Positions 1-7,439 of a stretch of DNA of 64,000 bases are shown here, in pieces. Made by a program: the position numbers and the translations under genes. The notes beneath the pieces are model-generated. The model worked only from the letters and a program-made list of their open reading frames with translations, had not been told where the DNA came from and searched no databases. Where the stretch lies: contig CAXXGM010000003.1 in the NCBI GenBank assembly GCA_963677325.2, positions 496,001 to 560,000 on the forward strand, read 5' to 3'. Source of the stretch: G963677325 sp963677325. Its GTDB lineage: Bacteria; Bacteroidota; Bacteroidia; Bacteroidales; Prolixibacteraceae. Numbering within the stretch: position 1 is the stretch's first letter; each line of letters starts with the position of its first letter.

Positions 1-223
1 GTAAACTGTCCTGTATAAAACTATAGCTGATAGTCTCTGGCAGTATTTTCGTATCAAACTTTTGGGACGTATCAGCTTCAAGCAAGTGAATATTTGTTTT
101 AAAATTACACCGTATGTAATCCAGTAGTGTTATCAGATTTTCATGCCTCTTCTTACTATCGATTCTGAATGGCATTATTACTGATGAATCTGTCAAGTCA
201 ATGAGTAATTTGTCACTTTTCAT
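1..223 (-). CDS. Glycosyltransferase family 2-like protein, N-terminal part (cut by window edge)
   Basis: An open frame runs from an ATG at 223 to the left edge without a stop, giving 74 residues. The N-terminus contains VIMPFRIDS, then KRHENL, then NIHLLEAD. This is the first beta strand and following helix of GT-A (family 2) glycosyltransferases, where a pattern like IPVRIDS..R..NL....N..VLEAD is common. It is the last visible gene of the minus-strand peptide island, about 150 bp downstream of the LanC-like gene. Together with the GT4 enzyme at 9057-10226 it suggests that glycosylation belongs to this island. The catalytic DxD region lies outside the window, so activity cannot be judged. 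Confidence 0.7.
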   Translation of the reverse strand, partial: MKSDKLLIDLTDSSVIMPFRIDSKKRHENLITLLDYIRCNFKTNIHLLEADTSQKFDTKILPETISYSFIQDSL

Positions 224-296
224 TTTCAAATTTTTATAAGGGATAATGTCTTCCTCTAACCAAAAATATAATCACCTAAAAATGTGAATATGCAAA

Positions 297-342
297 ATGA
301 CTACAAATGACCACCAATGACAATTAATGACAATCCAATGAC
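297..342. repeat. Phased ATGAC array (10-11 bp period)
   Basis: ATGAC occurs at 297, 307, 317, 327 and 338, a spacing of 10, 10, 10 and 11 bp. The array fills most of the gap between the LanC-like gene and the truncated glycosyltransferase. A closely similar array lies at 24932-24967. Confidence 0.75.
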
Positions 343-371
343 CATTCATTTGCGCGGTCTGTTCATTGTAT

Positions 372-1505
372 TCATAGTTGAGCCAGATTTATTCCGGCTA
401 ATCCATTCAGAATGCCAAAAGCTTTGTCCTCATTTTCTTTTGCTATAGCAAAACCTGCAAAGCCTTGGTCAGTTTCAGCGAATTCAAAACCACAAGCGTT
501 CCAAAAAAATGCTTCCCTTTGGTAATAATCTTTTCCGGTCAACTTAAATAATTGATTGTAGATCCATGCAATACCACACGAGCCGTTTTGCATAAAGGCA
601 GAGTTAGGGGTTAACTCTTTAAGTACGGTTTCCCTGTCTAAGCCGGTCAGCAGTTTTTTAATGATCTCATCAATAGGGCCATCCAAAAATTGTTTAATAT
701 TTAGACTATTAAATTTTTCCATCGCCAGAACAAGCAATAATCGGTTACAATGCATTTGAGGCAAGTTGTCTGCATTCGCCAATGGGGAAAACAACCGGGA
801 AATTATCTTTTCTACCTTGAAGTTGAAGATGTTTTGCTCGTATATTTCAGCCAGGAACCAGAGCAGTAAAGGATAATCCGGGACAATATTGAAAGTTCCT
901 CCTTTCCCTAAGGTTTCTTTTGTAGTAGATTGTCCTAAACAATTCTTAGCCTGTTCCGTTTCGAAATTTAGTAATTTGCTGATTTCTTCATTAGTCAATT
1001 TTAGTTCCCACTCATCGATCAGGTGAATAAGAAGTTGTTTATTGGTTAGAGTCTTAATGTTCCCATCATTCGAATTTGGATTTTGAATACGTTTTAATAA
1101 GTAAGCGCCTAATCCAACCAATCCGTTTAACAATCCAATGTCTGTCGGCGTATAGTAAATAAGTTGTTGAAATAAACGGTTGTCGAAATCTCCGAGGACT
1201 TCATCAGTATCTGCTTCAATGAAACCGCTCTGTACCAGGTATTCAATTCCCCAGCCAATTCCAGCCAGGCCATCTTCAAAATCCAGGGGTGTTGTATTGT
1301 TTATTTCTTCGTAAATTTCATCAATCAGTTCCCCAGCATAATTTTCATAAATCTGATTTTGAGTTTCACGCGATAGATGGAAGAAGAAAATGGCAATCCC
1401 CATCTTGCCATGCATCAAACCCAGGTTGTCAATAAAACTGGCATTGAGCATAAGCGCGTTGATGATGTGTTGGAATCTTTTATTATTCGTGATGTTACTT
1501 TGCAT
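372..1505 (-). CDS. LanC-like alpha/alpha-toroid protein lacking zinc ligands
   Basis: The 377-residue protein shows the repeated glycine motifs of the LanC fold: GLMHGKMGIA near residue 30, FEDGLAGIGWGIEYL near 77, GLLNGLVGLGAYLL near 125, NGSCGIAWIYNQL near 308, QGFAGFA near 345 and GILNGLAGINLAQL at the C-terminus. True lanthionine cyclases bind zinc through two cysteines and a His in WCYG and CHG motifs; neither is present here, and the CHG position reads NGSCG. It therefore has the toroid fold but probably not the normal cyclase chemistry. It sits about 117 bp downstream of the HlyD gene on the same strand and belongs to the peptide island. A decayed copy of its N-terminus lies at 10258-10341. 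A scaffold or leader-binding role is possible but is inference. Confidence 0.75.
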   Translation of the reverse strand: MQSNITNNKRFQHIINALMLNASFIDNLGLMHGKMGIAIFFFHLSRETQNQIYENYAGELIDEIYEEINNTTPLDFEDGLAGIGWGIEYLVQSGFIEADTDEVLGDFDNRLFQQLIYYTPTDIGLLNGLVGLGAYLLKRIQNPNSNDGNIKTLTNKQLLIHLIDEWELKLTNEEISKLLNFETEQAKNCLGQSTTKETLGKGGTFNIVPDYPLLLWFLAEIYEQNIFNFKVEKIISRLFSPLANADNLPQMHCNRLLLVLAMEKFNSLNIKQFLDGPIDEIIKKLLTGLDRETVLKELTPNSAFMQNGSCGIAWIYNQLFKLTGKDYYQREAFFWNACGFEFAETDQGFAGFAIAKENEDKAFGILNGLAGINLAQL

Positions 1506-1562
1506 TGATGTTGAGAATTAAAGTAATCAGAAGTTCATTATTAATTGATATATAATCCATTG

Positions 1563-1582
1563 CCGTCAGCTTTAGCTGACGG
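1563..1582. repeat. REP-like palindrome
   Basis: A perfect 9-bp stem (CCGTCAGCT / AGCTGACGG) lies between the HlyD and LanC-like genes. The same palindrome family occurs twice in the element at 47815-47958, and the flanking CCATTGCCGTCAG is shared too. Confidence 0.75.
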
Positions 1583-1622
1583 GTTACATGCTGTACATTC
1601 TGAGGTAAATAATGCGGCTACA

Positions 1623-2921
1623 TTATGATCCCTTATCAAACAATGCTCTTATTGGATTAATGAAACGATAAATCAACCGCAATTCTTTAGTCATGATTTC
1701 AGCCGTACCATCCATTTGTTGGATGAATTTCAGTTTTTCCTTATACGATGAAATCATACCATCCTGCAGTTCGATTTCAGCCACATACCCCTTTTCTCCG
1801 GGAACTAATGAAACAGAACGGATATGGCCTTTCAACATCCCGAATTGCATATATGGGAATCCTGATAATTTTATGTTTACACGTTGACCTATTTCCACTT
1901 TACCGAAACCTGTTGTCGGGATAACTGCTTTGGCGATAACGGCAAAAGCTCCCTGCGGAATCACAGTACCAATCAAGTCTCCCGTTTTTACTTCCTGATT
2001 TTCGCTCCACACTGAGGTGTAAGTGATAATGCCTTTCACAGGACTTTTGATAAGATATCTCTCTTCCCATTGATGCACGAGATTATCCAGGTTTTGTTTT
2101 GATTCGTCAAGATCAAGACGGAATTGCGCCAGTTCCTTTTCATACTGCATTTGCAACTCCACGTTGCTTCCCCGCATCTGAAGAATCGACGATTCCGTAT
2201 TTTTTAATGAGGCTTCGAAACCAATGGAAGATGATTTTTTTGTCAGTAATGTTTGTTGAGCTTTTTCATATTCGTCTTCAGTTATTGCCCTGGTTTTGAA
2301 TAGAAAAGAATCCCTGTAAAATGATCTCTGCGAAAGTAATAGATCCTTGATCTGTAGATCTCTTTGTTTTATTTGAGTTTGGTAATACTCTTCTTGTTTG
2401 GATATCTGAGACTTAAATAATTCAATCTTTTGTGGGATCAAATTTTGATTCAGGTAATGTTTGAAGTTGTTCCGGTTTTTCAGGAAGGAAGAATACATGG
2501 TTTGCAATTCACCCAAAGTTAATTTATCAGGTAATTCATAGGCAAGAGCTTGCCCGTCCCATGAGGTTTTCGAATTTAACCTGAGTTGCTCTTTCAGCAT
2601 AAGATAATCATCATAATTGGTCGGATTGTTAATAAGGGCAATTACTGTCCCCGCATCGATAGATTGTCCGTCCTGAACAAACAACCGGTCAATTTTCCCG
2701 GTCGATTTACTTAATAATGAAACCGGAGGATTTTTAGTAGTTAAAACCATCGGAGCGGTAATGATCTCGGGCGATTTGAAGAAAACACATCCGATAATGA
2801 TCCCGGAAAATATCAAAAAAATCATTGTTAATCCCCACCGGACTATTCCCCGAGGAATAAACCCCATCAGTTCCTGGATCTCCTCGCTGTGTACTTCTTC
2901 TATGTTATTAATTTCAGACAT
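1623..2921 (-). CDS. HlyD-family membrane fusion protein of the C39 peptide exporter
   Basis: This 432-residue protein is the periplasmic adaptor that links an inner-membrane peptide ABC exporter to an outer-membrane channel. A short cytoplasmic N-terminus (to about 28) is followed by one membrane helix (about 29-50). A first half lipoyl segment (GKIDRLFVQDGQSIDAGTVIA, about 75-95) comes next, then a long coiled-coil hairpin (about 140-285). The second half lipoyl segment (SPVKGIITY) and a beta-barrel region with GQRVNIKLSGFPYMQFG follow. This layout matches adaptors paired with C39-peptidase ABC transporters in Bacteroidota. The gene begins 6 bp after the stop of the exporter gene, so the two are surely cotranscribed. 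No TolC-type protein is encoded in the island, so an outer-membrane partner must come from elsewhere. Confidence 0.9.
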   Translation of the reverse strand: MSEINNIEEVHSEEIQELMGFIPRGIVRWGLTMIFLIFSGIIIGCVFFKSPEIITAPMVLTTKNPPVSLLSKSTGKIDRLFVQDGQSIDAGTVIALINNPTNYDDYLMLKEQLRLNSKTSWDGQALAYELPDKLTLGELQTMYSSFLKNRNNFKHYLNQNLIPQKIELFKSQISKQEEYYQTQIKQRDLQIKDLLLSQRSFYRDSFLFKTRAITEDEYEKAQQTLLTKKSSSIGFEASLKNTESSILQMRGSNVELQMQYEKELAQFRLDLDESKQNLDNLVHQWEERYLIKSPVKGIITYTSVWSENQEVKTGDLIGTVIPQGAFAVIAKAVIPTTGFGKVEIGQRVNIKLSGFPYMQFGMLKGHIRSVSLVPGEKGYVAEIELQDGMISSYKEKLKFIQQMDGTAEIMTKELRLIYRFINPIRALFDKGS

Positions 2922-2927
2922 ATCTAA

Positions 2928-5180
2928 TTAGTTTCCAAGCTCCAACTGATCCTTCACCAAATGGTAATAAACCCCTCTTTTTTCAACCAGATCCTGATGA
3001 GTGCCCTTTTCTGCAATCTCACCCTTCTCGAGCACTACGATCTGATCCGCTTTTTTTACCGTGCTCAGACGATGAGCAACCACCACAACCGTCCGTCCTT
3101 TAAAAAACTGCCCAAGGTTTTCCATTATCACCCGTTCGTTATTGGCATCCAAGGCATTGGTAGCCTCGTCAAAAAACAAATAATCAGGATTTTTATATAC
3201 AGCCCGGGCAATTAAGATTCGTTGTTTTTGCCCGGTGCTTAGTCCATGTCCGTCATTCCCTATTTTTGTTTCAAAACCAAGAGGTAACGAATCAATAAAA
3301 TCTTTTATATTGGCCGTTGATACTGCCCTGTCAATCTTTTCCGGGTCAGGCATTTCATCAACAATTCCTATGTTATTGCTTATTGAATCAGAGAAAATAT
3401 AACCCTCCTGCATCACCACACCGCATCTTTTACGCCACTTAACAGGACTATAACTTTGTAAATTGATATCACCCAGCCTGATTTCTCCTTTGTTGAGTTT
3501 GTAGAATCCCAGTAGCAATTTTACAAGCGTGGTTTTGCCACTGCCACTTATACCTACAATGGCAGTCACCTTATTGGCCGGTATCTCAAGATTTATCCTT
3601 TTCAATACCTTGGGCGAATGTGGCCCTTCATAATGAAACGTCAGATTTTTTATTTCAATCTTTTTCCCTGCGGGTATTTCTTTTATTTTATTGTCTTCCG
3701 CCTTTTCTTCATCGTCTTTATCGTGTATTTCGCCTAAGCGTTCCAGGCTGATTTTGGCGTCCTGTGCAGCCTGCATAAAACCGATAAATTGATTAATAGG
3801 AGCATTTAGCTGACCGATGATATATTGTACAGCCATCATCATCCCAAGGGTCATATCTCCTGTGATCACGGCTTTGGCCGAGAGAAAGGAGATAAAAATA
3901 TCTTTTGCCTGGTTGATAAACGAGGCGCCAATCTGTTGGTTTTGGCTCAGTACCAGCCCTTTTACACTGACTTTATACGAGCGCGCCTGGATACGTTCCC
4001 ACTCCCAGCGTTTTTGTTTCTCGCATGCATTGAGCTTGATTTCCTGCATCCCCGAAATAAGCTGGACTACATTGCTTTGATTCGCAGCCGATTGCTGAAA
4101 ACGTTTATAATCCAGTTCACGGCGTTTCTTCATAAATAGTAAAACCCAGCTGATATAAAAGGCGCTTCCAATGAAAAAAACTCCTAAAATATCGATATTA
4201 TACGAAGTCATAATAAAGGTATATATCACCAGAGTAATCACAGCAAAGACAATATCAATCAGCGATTGTGTCAGAAACGTTTTGATGCGGGTATGGTCAC
4301 CAATCCTCTGCATAATATCACCGATCGTTTTGGTGTCGAAAAAGGATATGGGCAGCTTCATGAGCTTGATCAGGAAATCGGAGATCAGCGAAATACTTAC
4401 ACGCGACGTGACATGCAGCATAATCCAACTGCGAATCATTCCGTTGGCCATTTGCCCAAGGGTGAGTAACATTTGGGCAATCAGCACCATGCTAACAAAA
4501 GCCAGATCGCTGTTTCCAATTCCATAATCAACGATCGACTGAGTCAGAAACGGGAAAATCATACTGATTATGCTCCCCGTGAGCATTCCAAGTCCCAGTT
4601 GTAAAATGAATTTTCGATATGGACGCAAATAATCCAACAGGTACAAAAATTTCAGTTTCCCTTTTTGCTCATCATCCTGGTTGTAAAAATCGGGAGTTGG
4701 CTCAAGCAAAAGTGTCGTACCTTCTTTGTCGCCTTCCTTTTTAGTGCTTATCCAGCATTTCAGGAATTCTTCTTTAGAATAAGTAAGTAAACCCATAGCA
4801 GGGTCCGCAACATAGATGGTAGTTTTTTCTTCTTGCTCTGAATTATTCCCTTCTCCGCTTGTCCCATTCCATTTTGAAAGGTGAGATTTTTTGATATCAT
4901 GAACTACAACAAAATGGCGTTGGTTCCAGTGGATAATGCATGGGAAAGGCACTTCATCACGTAATTGTTCCCATGAAAGCCGGTAGCCTTTGGTGCGCAA
5001 ACCAATACTCTCGGCGGCATCGCTGATACCAAGCATCGAAACACCTTCACGGGTAATATATGAACGACTGCGTAAGAATTGCAATGAATATGTTTTACCG
5101 TAGTGTTTGGCCACCATGCGAAGGCATGTGGGACCGCAATCCATTGCATCAAGCTGTTTATAGTGTGGAAATTTGTACAA
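2928..5180 (-). CDS. C39 peptidase-containing ABC exporter (PCAT)
   Basis: The 750-residue protein cleaves double-glycine leaders and exports the released peptide. The N-terminal C39 domain carries Gln9, Cys15 (DCGPTCL), His89 (RHFVVVHD) and Asp126 (VADPAMG), a complete papain-like active site. A six-helix transmembrane domain spans about 190-480. The C-terminal nucleotide-binding domain has Walker A GISGSGKTT, signature LSTGQKQR, Walker B YLFFDEAT and the H-loop AHRLST. The start is a TTG: an in-frame stop lies only three codons upstream, and the protein already begins at the usual KFPHYKQLDAMDCGPT position. The HlyD gene follows after 6 bp. The likely substrate is the GG-leader peptide at 7020-7259. 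Confidence 0.95.
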   Translation of the reverse strand: MYKFPHYKQLDAMDCGPTCLRMVAKHYGKTYSLQFLRSRSYITREGVSMLGISDAAESIGLRTKGYRLSWEQLRDEVPFPCIIHWNQRHFVVVHDIKKSHLSKWNGTSGEGNNSEQEEKTTIYVADPAMGLLTYSKEEFLKCWISTKKEGDKEGTTLLLEPTPDFYNQDDEQKGKLKFLYLLDYLRPYRKFILQLGLGMLTGSIISMIFPFLTQSIVDYGIGNSDLAFVSMVLIAQMLLTLGQMANGMIRSWIMLHVTSRVSISLISDFLIKLMKLPISFFDTKTIGDIMQRIGDHTRIKTFLTQSLIDIVFAVITLVIYTFIMTSYNIDILGVFFIGSAFYISWVLLFMKKRRELDYKRFQQSAANQSNVVQLISGMQEIKLNACEKQKRWEWERIQARSYKVSVKGLVLSQNQQIGASFINQAKDIFISFLSAKAVITGDMTLGMMMAVQYIIGQLNAPINQFIGFMQAAQDAKISLERLGEIHDKDDEEKAEDNKIKEIPAGKKIEIKNLTFHYEGPHSPKVLKRINLEIPANKVTAIVGISGSGKTTLVKLLLGFYKLNKGEIRLGDINLQSYSPVKWRKRCGVVMQEGYIFSDSISNNIGIVDEMPDPEKIDRAVSTANIKDFIDSLPLGFETKIGNDGHGLSTGQKQRILIARAVYKNPDYLFFDEATNALDANNERVIMENLGQFFKGRTVVVVAHRLSTVKKADQIVVLEKGEIAEKGTHQDLVEKRGVYYHLVKDQLELGN

Positions 5181-5230
5181 AATACTTTACAAATTTATTT
5201 GATTCCTTATGAAAGTTAAAATATATAAAG

Positions 5231-5287
5231 CCCTTCACGTATAATGTATGAAAGAATGTGTAAGAATTGCAATGAATATGTTTACAG
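5231..5287 (-). pseudogene. Remnant of a second C39 peptidase domain
   Basis: This intergenic stretch repeats, with substitutions, the coding DNA at about 5043-5097 inside the adjacent exporter gene. Read on the minus strand it gives TYSLQFLHILSYIIREG, against TYSLQFLRSRSYITREG in the intact C39 domain. No open frame of useful length surrounds it. It is best explained as the scar of a lost or recombined paralogous exporter gene. Confidence 0.75.
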
Positions 5288-5315
5288 TTTTCTATAATAA
5301 AAGGGAATTCGAACT

Positions 5316-6875
5316 CTACTGCACTAACTCTCTTATCATCTTCTTCATTTTTTCCGATCCGGGATAAGGGGTAACTTTATTCTTCATTACTCCTCTGGGG
5401 TCATAAAACAAATATGAGGGTATATACTTGAAACCAAATTTACCCATAATATATTCCCATTCATCTTTAGACAGATAATATTGTTCTCCGCCAATACTGT
5501 TGATTTTTTCTTCCCATAATTTCTTTGGAGAAGAAACATTAGTGATATATACAAAAGCTATATTTTTATCATGCATTTCTCTTTTGACATCCCTGGTCTC
5601 TTTCATAGCGTTCATACAAGGACCGCACCAGGTAGCCCAAAAATCTACTACTACTGCCTTCCCTTTGTATTTGGATATAATCGCTTTCATCAATTCTTCT
5701 TTTGGTACTGCCGGTGTCGTGTTAATGTTTGTTTTAAAATAGTTTTTTTCCGCTTCCAGTTTGATAACCTCCTCATTCTTCCTTAAAAGTATTTTCGCGA
5801 TCTCTTCATCCTTAAAATAGCTTCTGATATTTTCCTTCTGTTTATCCGATAATGGTTTCAACTCGTTTTTAAACTGCCGGGCATAAGCATTGGCAACCAG
5901 CAGATCATAGAACAAACCTTTGTCTGAACCTATCAAATCAGCTATATTCTTCTTCACTTCTTTTAACCAGTCCTCTGTAGGGATTTCTTTAATCGCCTGA
6001 ATATTAAATGTTTCATTTGAAAGTATAGTCTGCAATACTTCAGCATATGAGGCTCCGTTATATAAATACTGGGGATTGTTCAGATTAAATTCTTTAAGAA
6101 ATGTATAATAAGATTTTTTAGGTTCTTGTGGCGTAAAATTATCCCGTTCTCCTTTAGGTTTTGTATTCCGGTAGTTTAGGGACATATAGTCACGGTAAGT
6201 GAGAAGGGGTCCTTTAAGAAACATTAATTTGCATGCATCCATGAGGAAGATCTTTGCTTTTTCTGATAGGACGGAATCATTTATTGATCGTTTCATTCTT
6301 TCCACCATCAGTTTTGTAATAGCCAGATGACTGAAATCTTCAGGAGTCATGTTATACCAAGGCTGAGGAGGATAATGATTCTCAAAGAATTTATTGTACA
6401 TTTTATAGAGATACGGTAAATCGCCGGAGGCTAATCCAAGGCTGCTTACCATCGTTACTTTCAGGTCATCAGGCTTGTTTTTGGTGATTTCTATTTTTGT
6501 TGTTTCACCGGGGATCAATCCAACGGCTGAGGTATTGTCTTCAAATTCAGGGGGTACGCCTACAAAACCTATATTAATGTTGCACTCGACTGGAACTTCA
6601 AAATGAAAACTGCCGTCTTCTCCCGGTTGTGTTTTGAATATCCCAAATTCAGCCGTTACCGGATTCTGAATCCCCAATAACAATGTCGGCCTCTCTTCTC
6701 CTTTATTTAGGTGAAAATTAGTAAGCCGTCCCTCTACTTTGGCTATTCCTGCCTTGATGACTGGATCCGGCAAACGATCATTACGGTCTTTTGAACAGGA
6801 TAATAACACCAAAGAAATTCCAATAAGTAATATTGAGTTTAAAGAAATTATAAATTTTTTTATTATATTCAGCAT
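5316..6875 (-). CDS. TlpA-family thioredoxin-like lipoprotein
   Basis: The 519-residue protein starts with a lipoprotein signal (SLVLLSC, cysteine near residue 27), so it is probably anchored in the periplasm-facing envelope. About 350 residues of poorly characterised sequence follow, including a beta-rich segment near 45-130 resembling the DUF4369 region of many Bacteroidota TlpA proteins. A C-terminal thioredoxin fold carries VVDFWATWCGPC, with the redox cysteines at 417 and 420, and the cis-proline motif YIPSYLFYD. It lies between the exporter and the precursor gene on the same strand. With the VKOR fusion at 7411-9051 it gives the island two thiol-disulfide proteins, fitting a six-cysteine product. 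Its role as reductase or isomerase is not determinable from sequence. Confidence 0.9.
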   Translation of the reverse strand: MLNIIKKFIISLNSILLIGISLVLLSCSKDRNDRLPDPVIKAGIAKVEGRLTNFHLNKGEERPTLLLGIQNPVTAEFGIFKTQPGEDGSFHFEVPVECNINIGFVGVPPEFEDNTSAVGLIPGETTKIEITKNKPDDLKVTMVSSLGLASGDLPYLYKMYNKFFENHYPPQPWYNMTPEDFSHLAITKLMVERMKRSINDSVLSEKAKIFLMDACKLMFLKGPLLTYRDYMSLNYRNTKPKGERDNFTPQEPKKSYYTFLKEFNLNNPQYLYNGASYAEVLQTILSNETFNIQAIKEIPTEDWLKEVKKNIADLIGSDKGLFYDLLVANAYARQFKNELKPLSDKQKENIRSYFKDEEIAKILLRKNEEVIKLEAEKNYFKTNINTTPAVPKEELMKAIISKYKGKAVVVDFWATWCGPCMNAMKETRDVKREMHDKNIAFVYITNVSSPKKLWEEKINSIGGEQYYLSKDEWEYIMGKFGFKYIPSYLFYDPRGVMKNKVTPYPGSEKMKKMIRELVQ

Positions 6876-6969
6876 ACTGTACTTAATTTATGTCAATAAT
6901 CTGTTAAGAAAATTTTGCCCGCTTTCTTTTCGATGACTTAAGACAACGTCCTAAGTTTATGATTTTATC

Positions 6970-7007
6970 ATTGCCAAAAGGTCGGATGATTATGACCTTT
7001 TGGCAAT
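6970..7007 (-). terminator. Hairpin just after the peptide precursor gene
   Basis: A perfect 14-bp stem (ATTGCCAAAAGGTC / GACCTTTTGGCAAT) with a 10-nt loop begins 12 bp after the precursor stop codon. No long T-run follows on the minus strand. It may be a partial terminator or an mRNA-protecting hairpin that lets precursor transcripts outnumber the downstream exporter message. Confidence 0.65.
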
Positions 7008-7019
7008 ACTTAATCAAAT

Positions 7020-7259
7020 TTATGAAACACAATGGAATTCGAAAGTAATTGGAGAAGTACCACACTTTCCATTATAAGTGGTCCCGTTGTAAGTCCAACA
7101 ACAGTCAGCACCGTCTGTTTTACCTGTACATGCATCTTTTTTGTTGTCTGCGCAACCTCCAGTTCCACCATATTCATCATATCCACCTCTCAATTGCACT
7201 AATTCTTCATTTTTCAATATTTTTTCAGTATTGATTTTTAATTTTCCTAAAGTTTTCAT
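7020..7259 (-). CDS. Double-glycine leader peptide precursor with six core cysteines
   Basis: This 79-residue gene encodes the likely product of the island. The leader (residues 1-26) has MKTLGKLKIN at the start and EELVQLRGG at the end, resembling the GG-Bacteroidales precursor family (TIGR04149 as I remember it) and suited to C39 cleavage after Gly26. The 53-residue core is rich in Gly, Thr, Asp and Tyr, with cysteines at 36, 44, 53, 54, 66 and 77. An even cysteine count and two thiol-redox enzymes nearby suggest three disulfides; a lanthionine product is less likely because the LanC-like protein lacks zinc ligands. No radical SAM maturase is visible in the island. The gene is bracketed by hairpins at 6970-7007 and 7399-7439, so it probably has its own transcript. 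Confidence 0.9.
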   Translation of the reverse strand: MKTLGKLKINTEKILKNEELVQLRGGYDEYGGTGGCADNKKDACTGKTDGADCCWTYNGTTYNGKCGTSPITFEFHCVS

Positions 7260-7398
7260 AATTTTCTTTTTAAAATTTAACTTTAATATTAATTGATTAT
7301 TTTTCCTGATCTATCATTTCACAGGCCGAAACCGTAATTCCGTGAAAAAATTAACTTTGCATATTTACACCTCTTTTCTTTTTCAGAAGGTTATGTTA

Positions 7399-7439
7399 GG
7401 CAGGAAGCCGTTAATTGGAAATTGTGCAGGCTTCCTGCC
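7399..7439 (-). terminator. Terminator-like hairpin at the end of the VKOR gene
   Basis: An 11-bp perfect stem (GGCAGGAAGCC / GGCTTCCTGCC) with a 19-nt loop spans the stop codon of the VKOR fusion gene. On the minus strand it lies immediately upstream of the 150-bp leader of the precursor gene, separating the two transcripts. Confidence 0.6.

Noticed and set aside
7020..7259. Lanthipeptide interpretation of the precursor
   Set aside because: The LanC-like protein lacks zinc ligands, no LanB or LanM dehydratase is visible, and two disulfide enzymes are adjacent. Disulfides explain the cysteines better.
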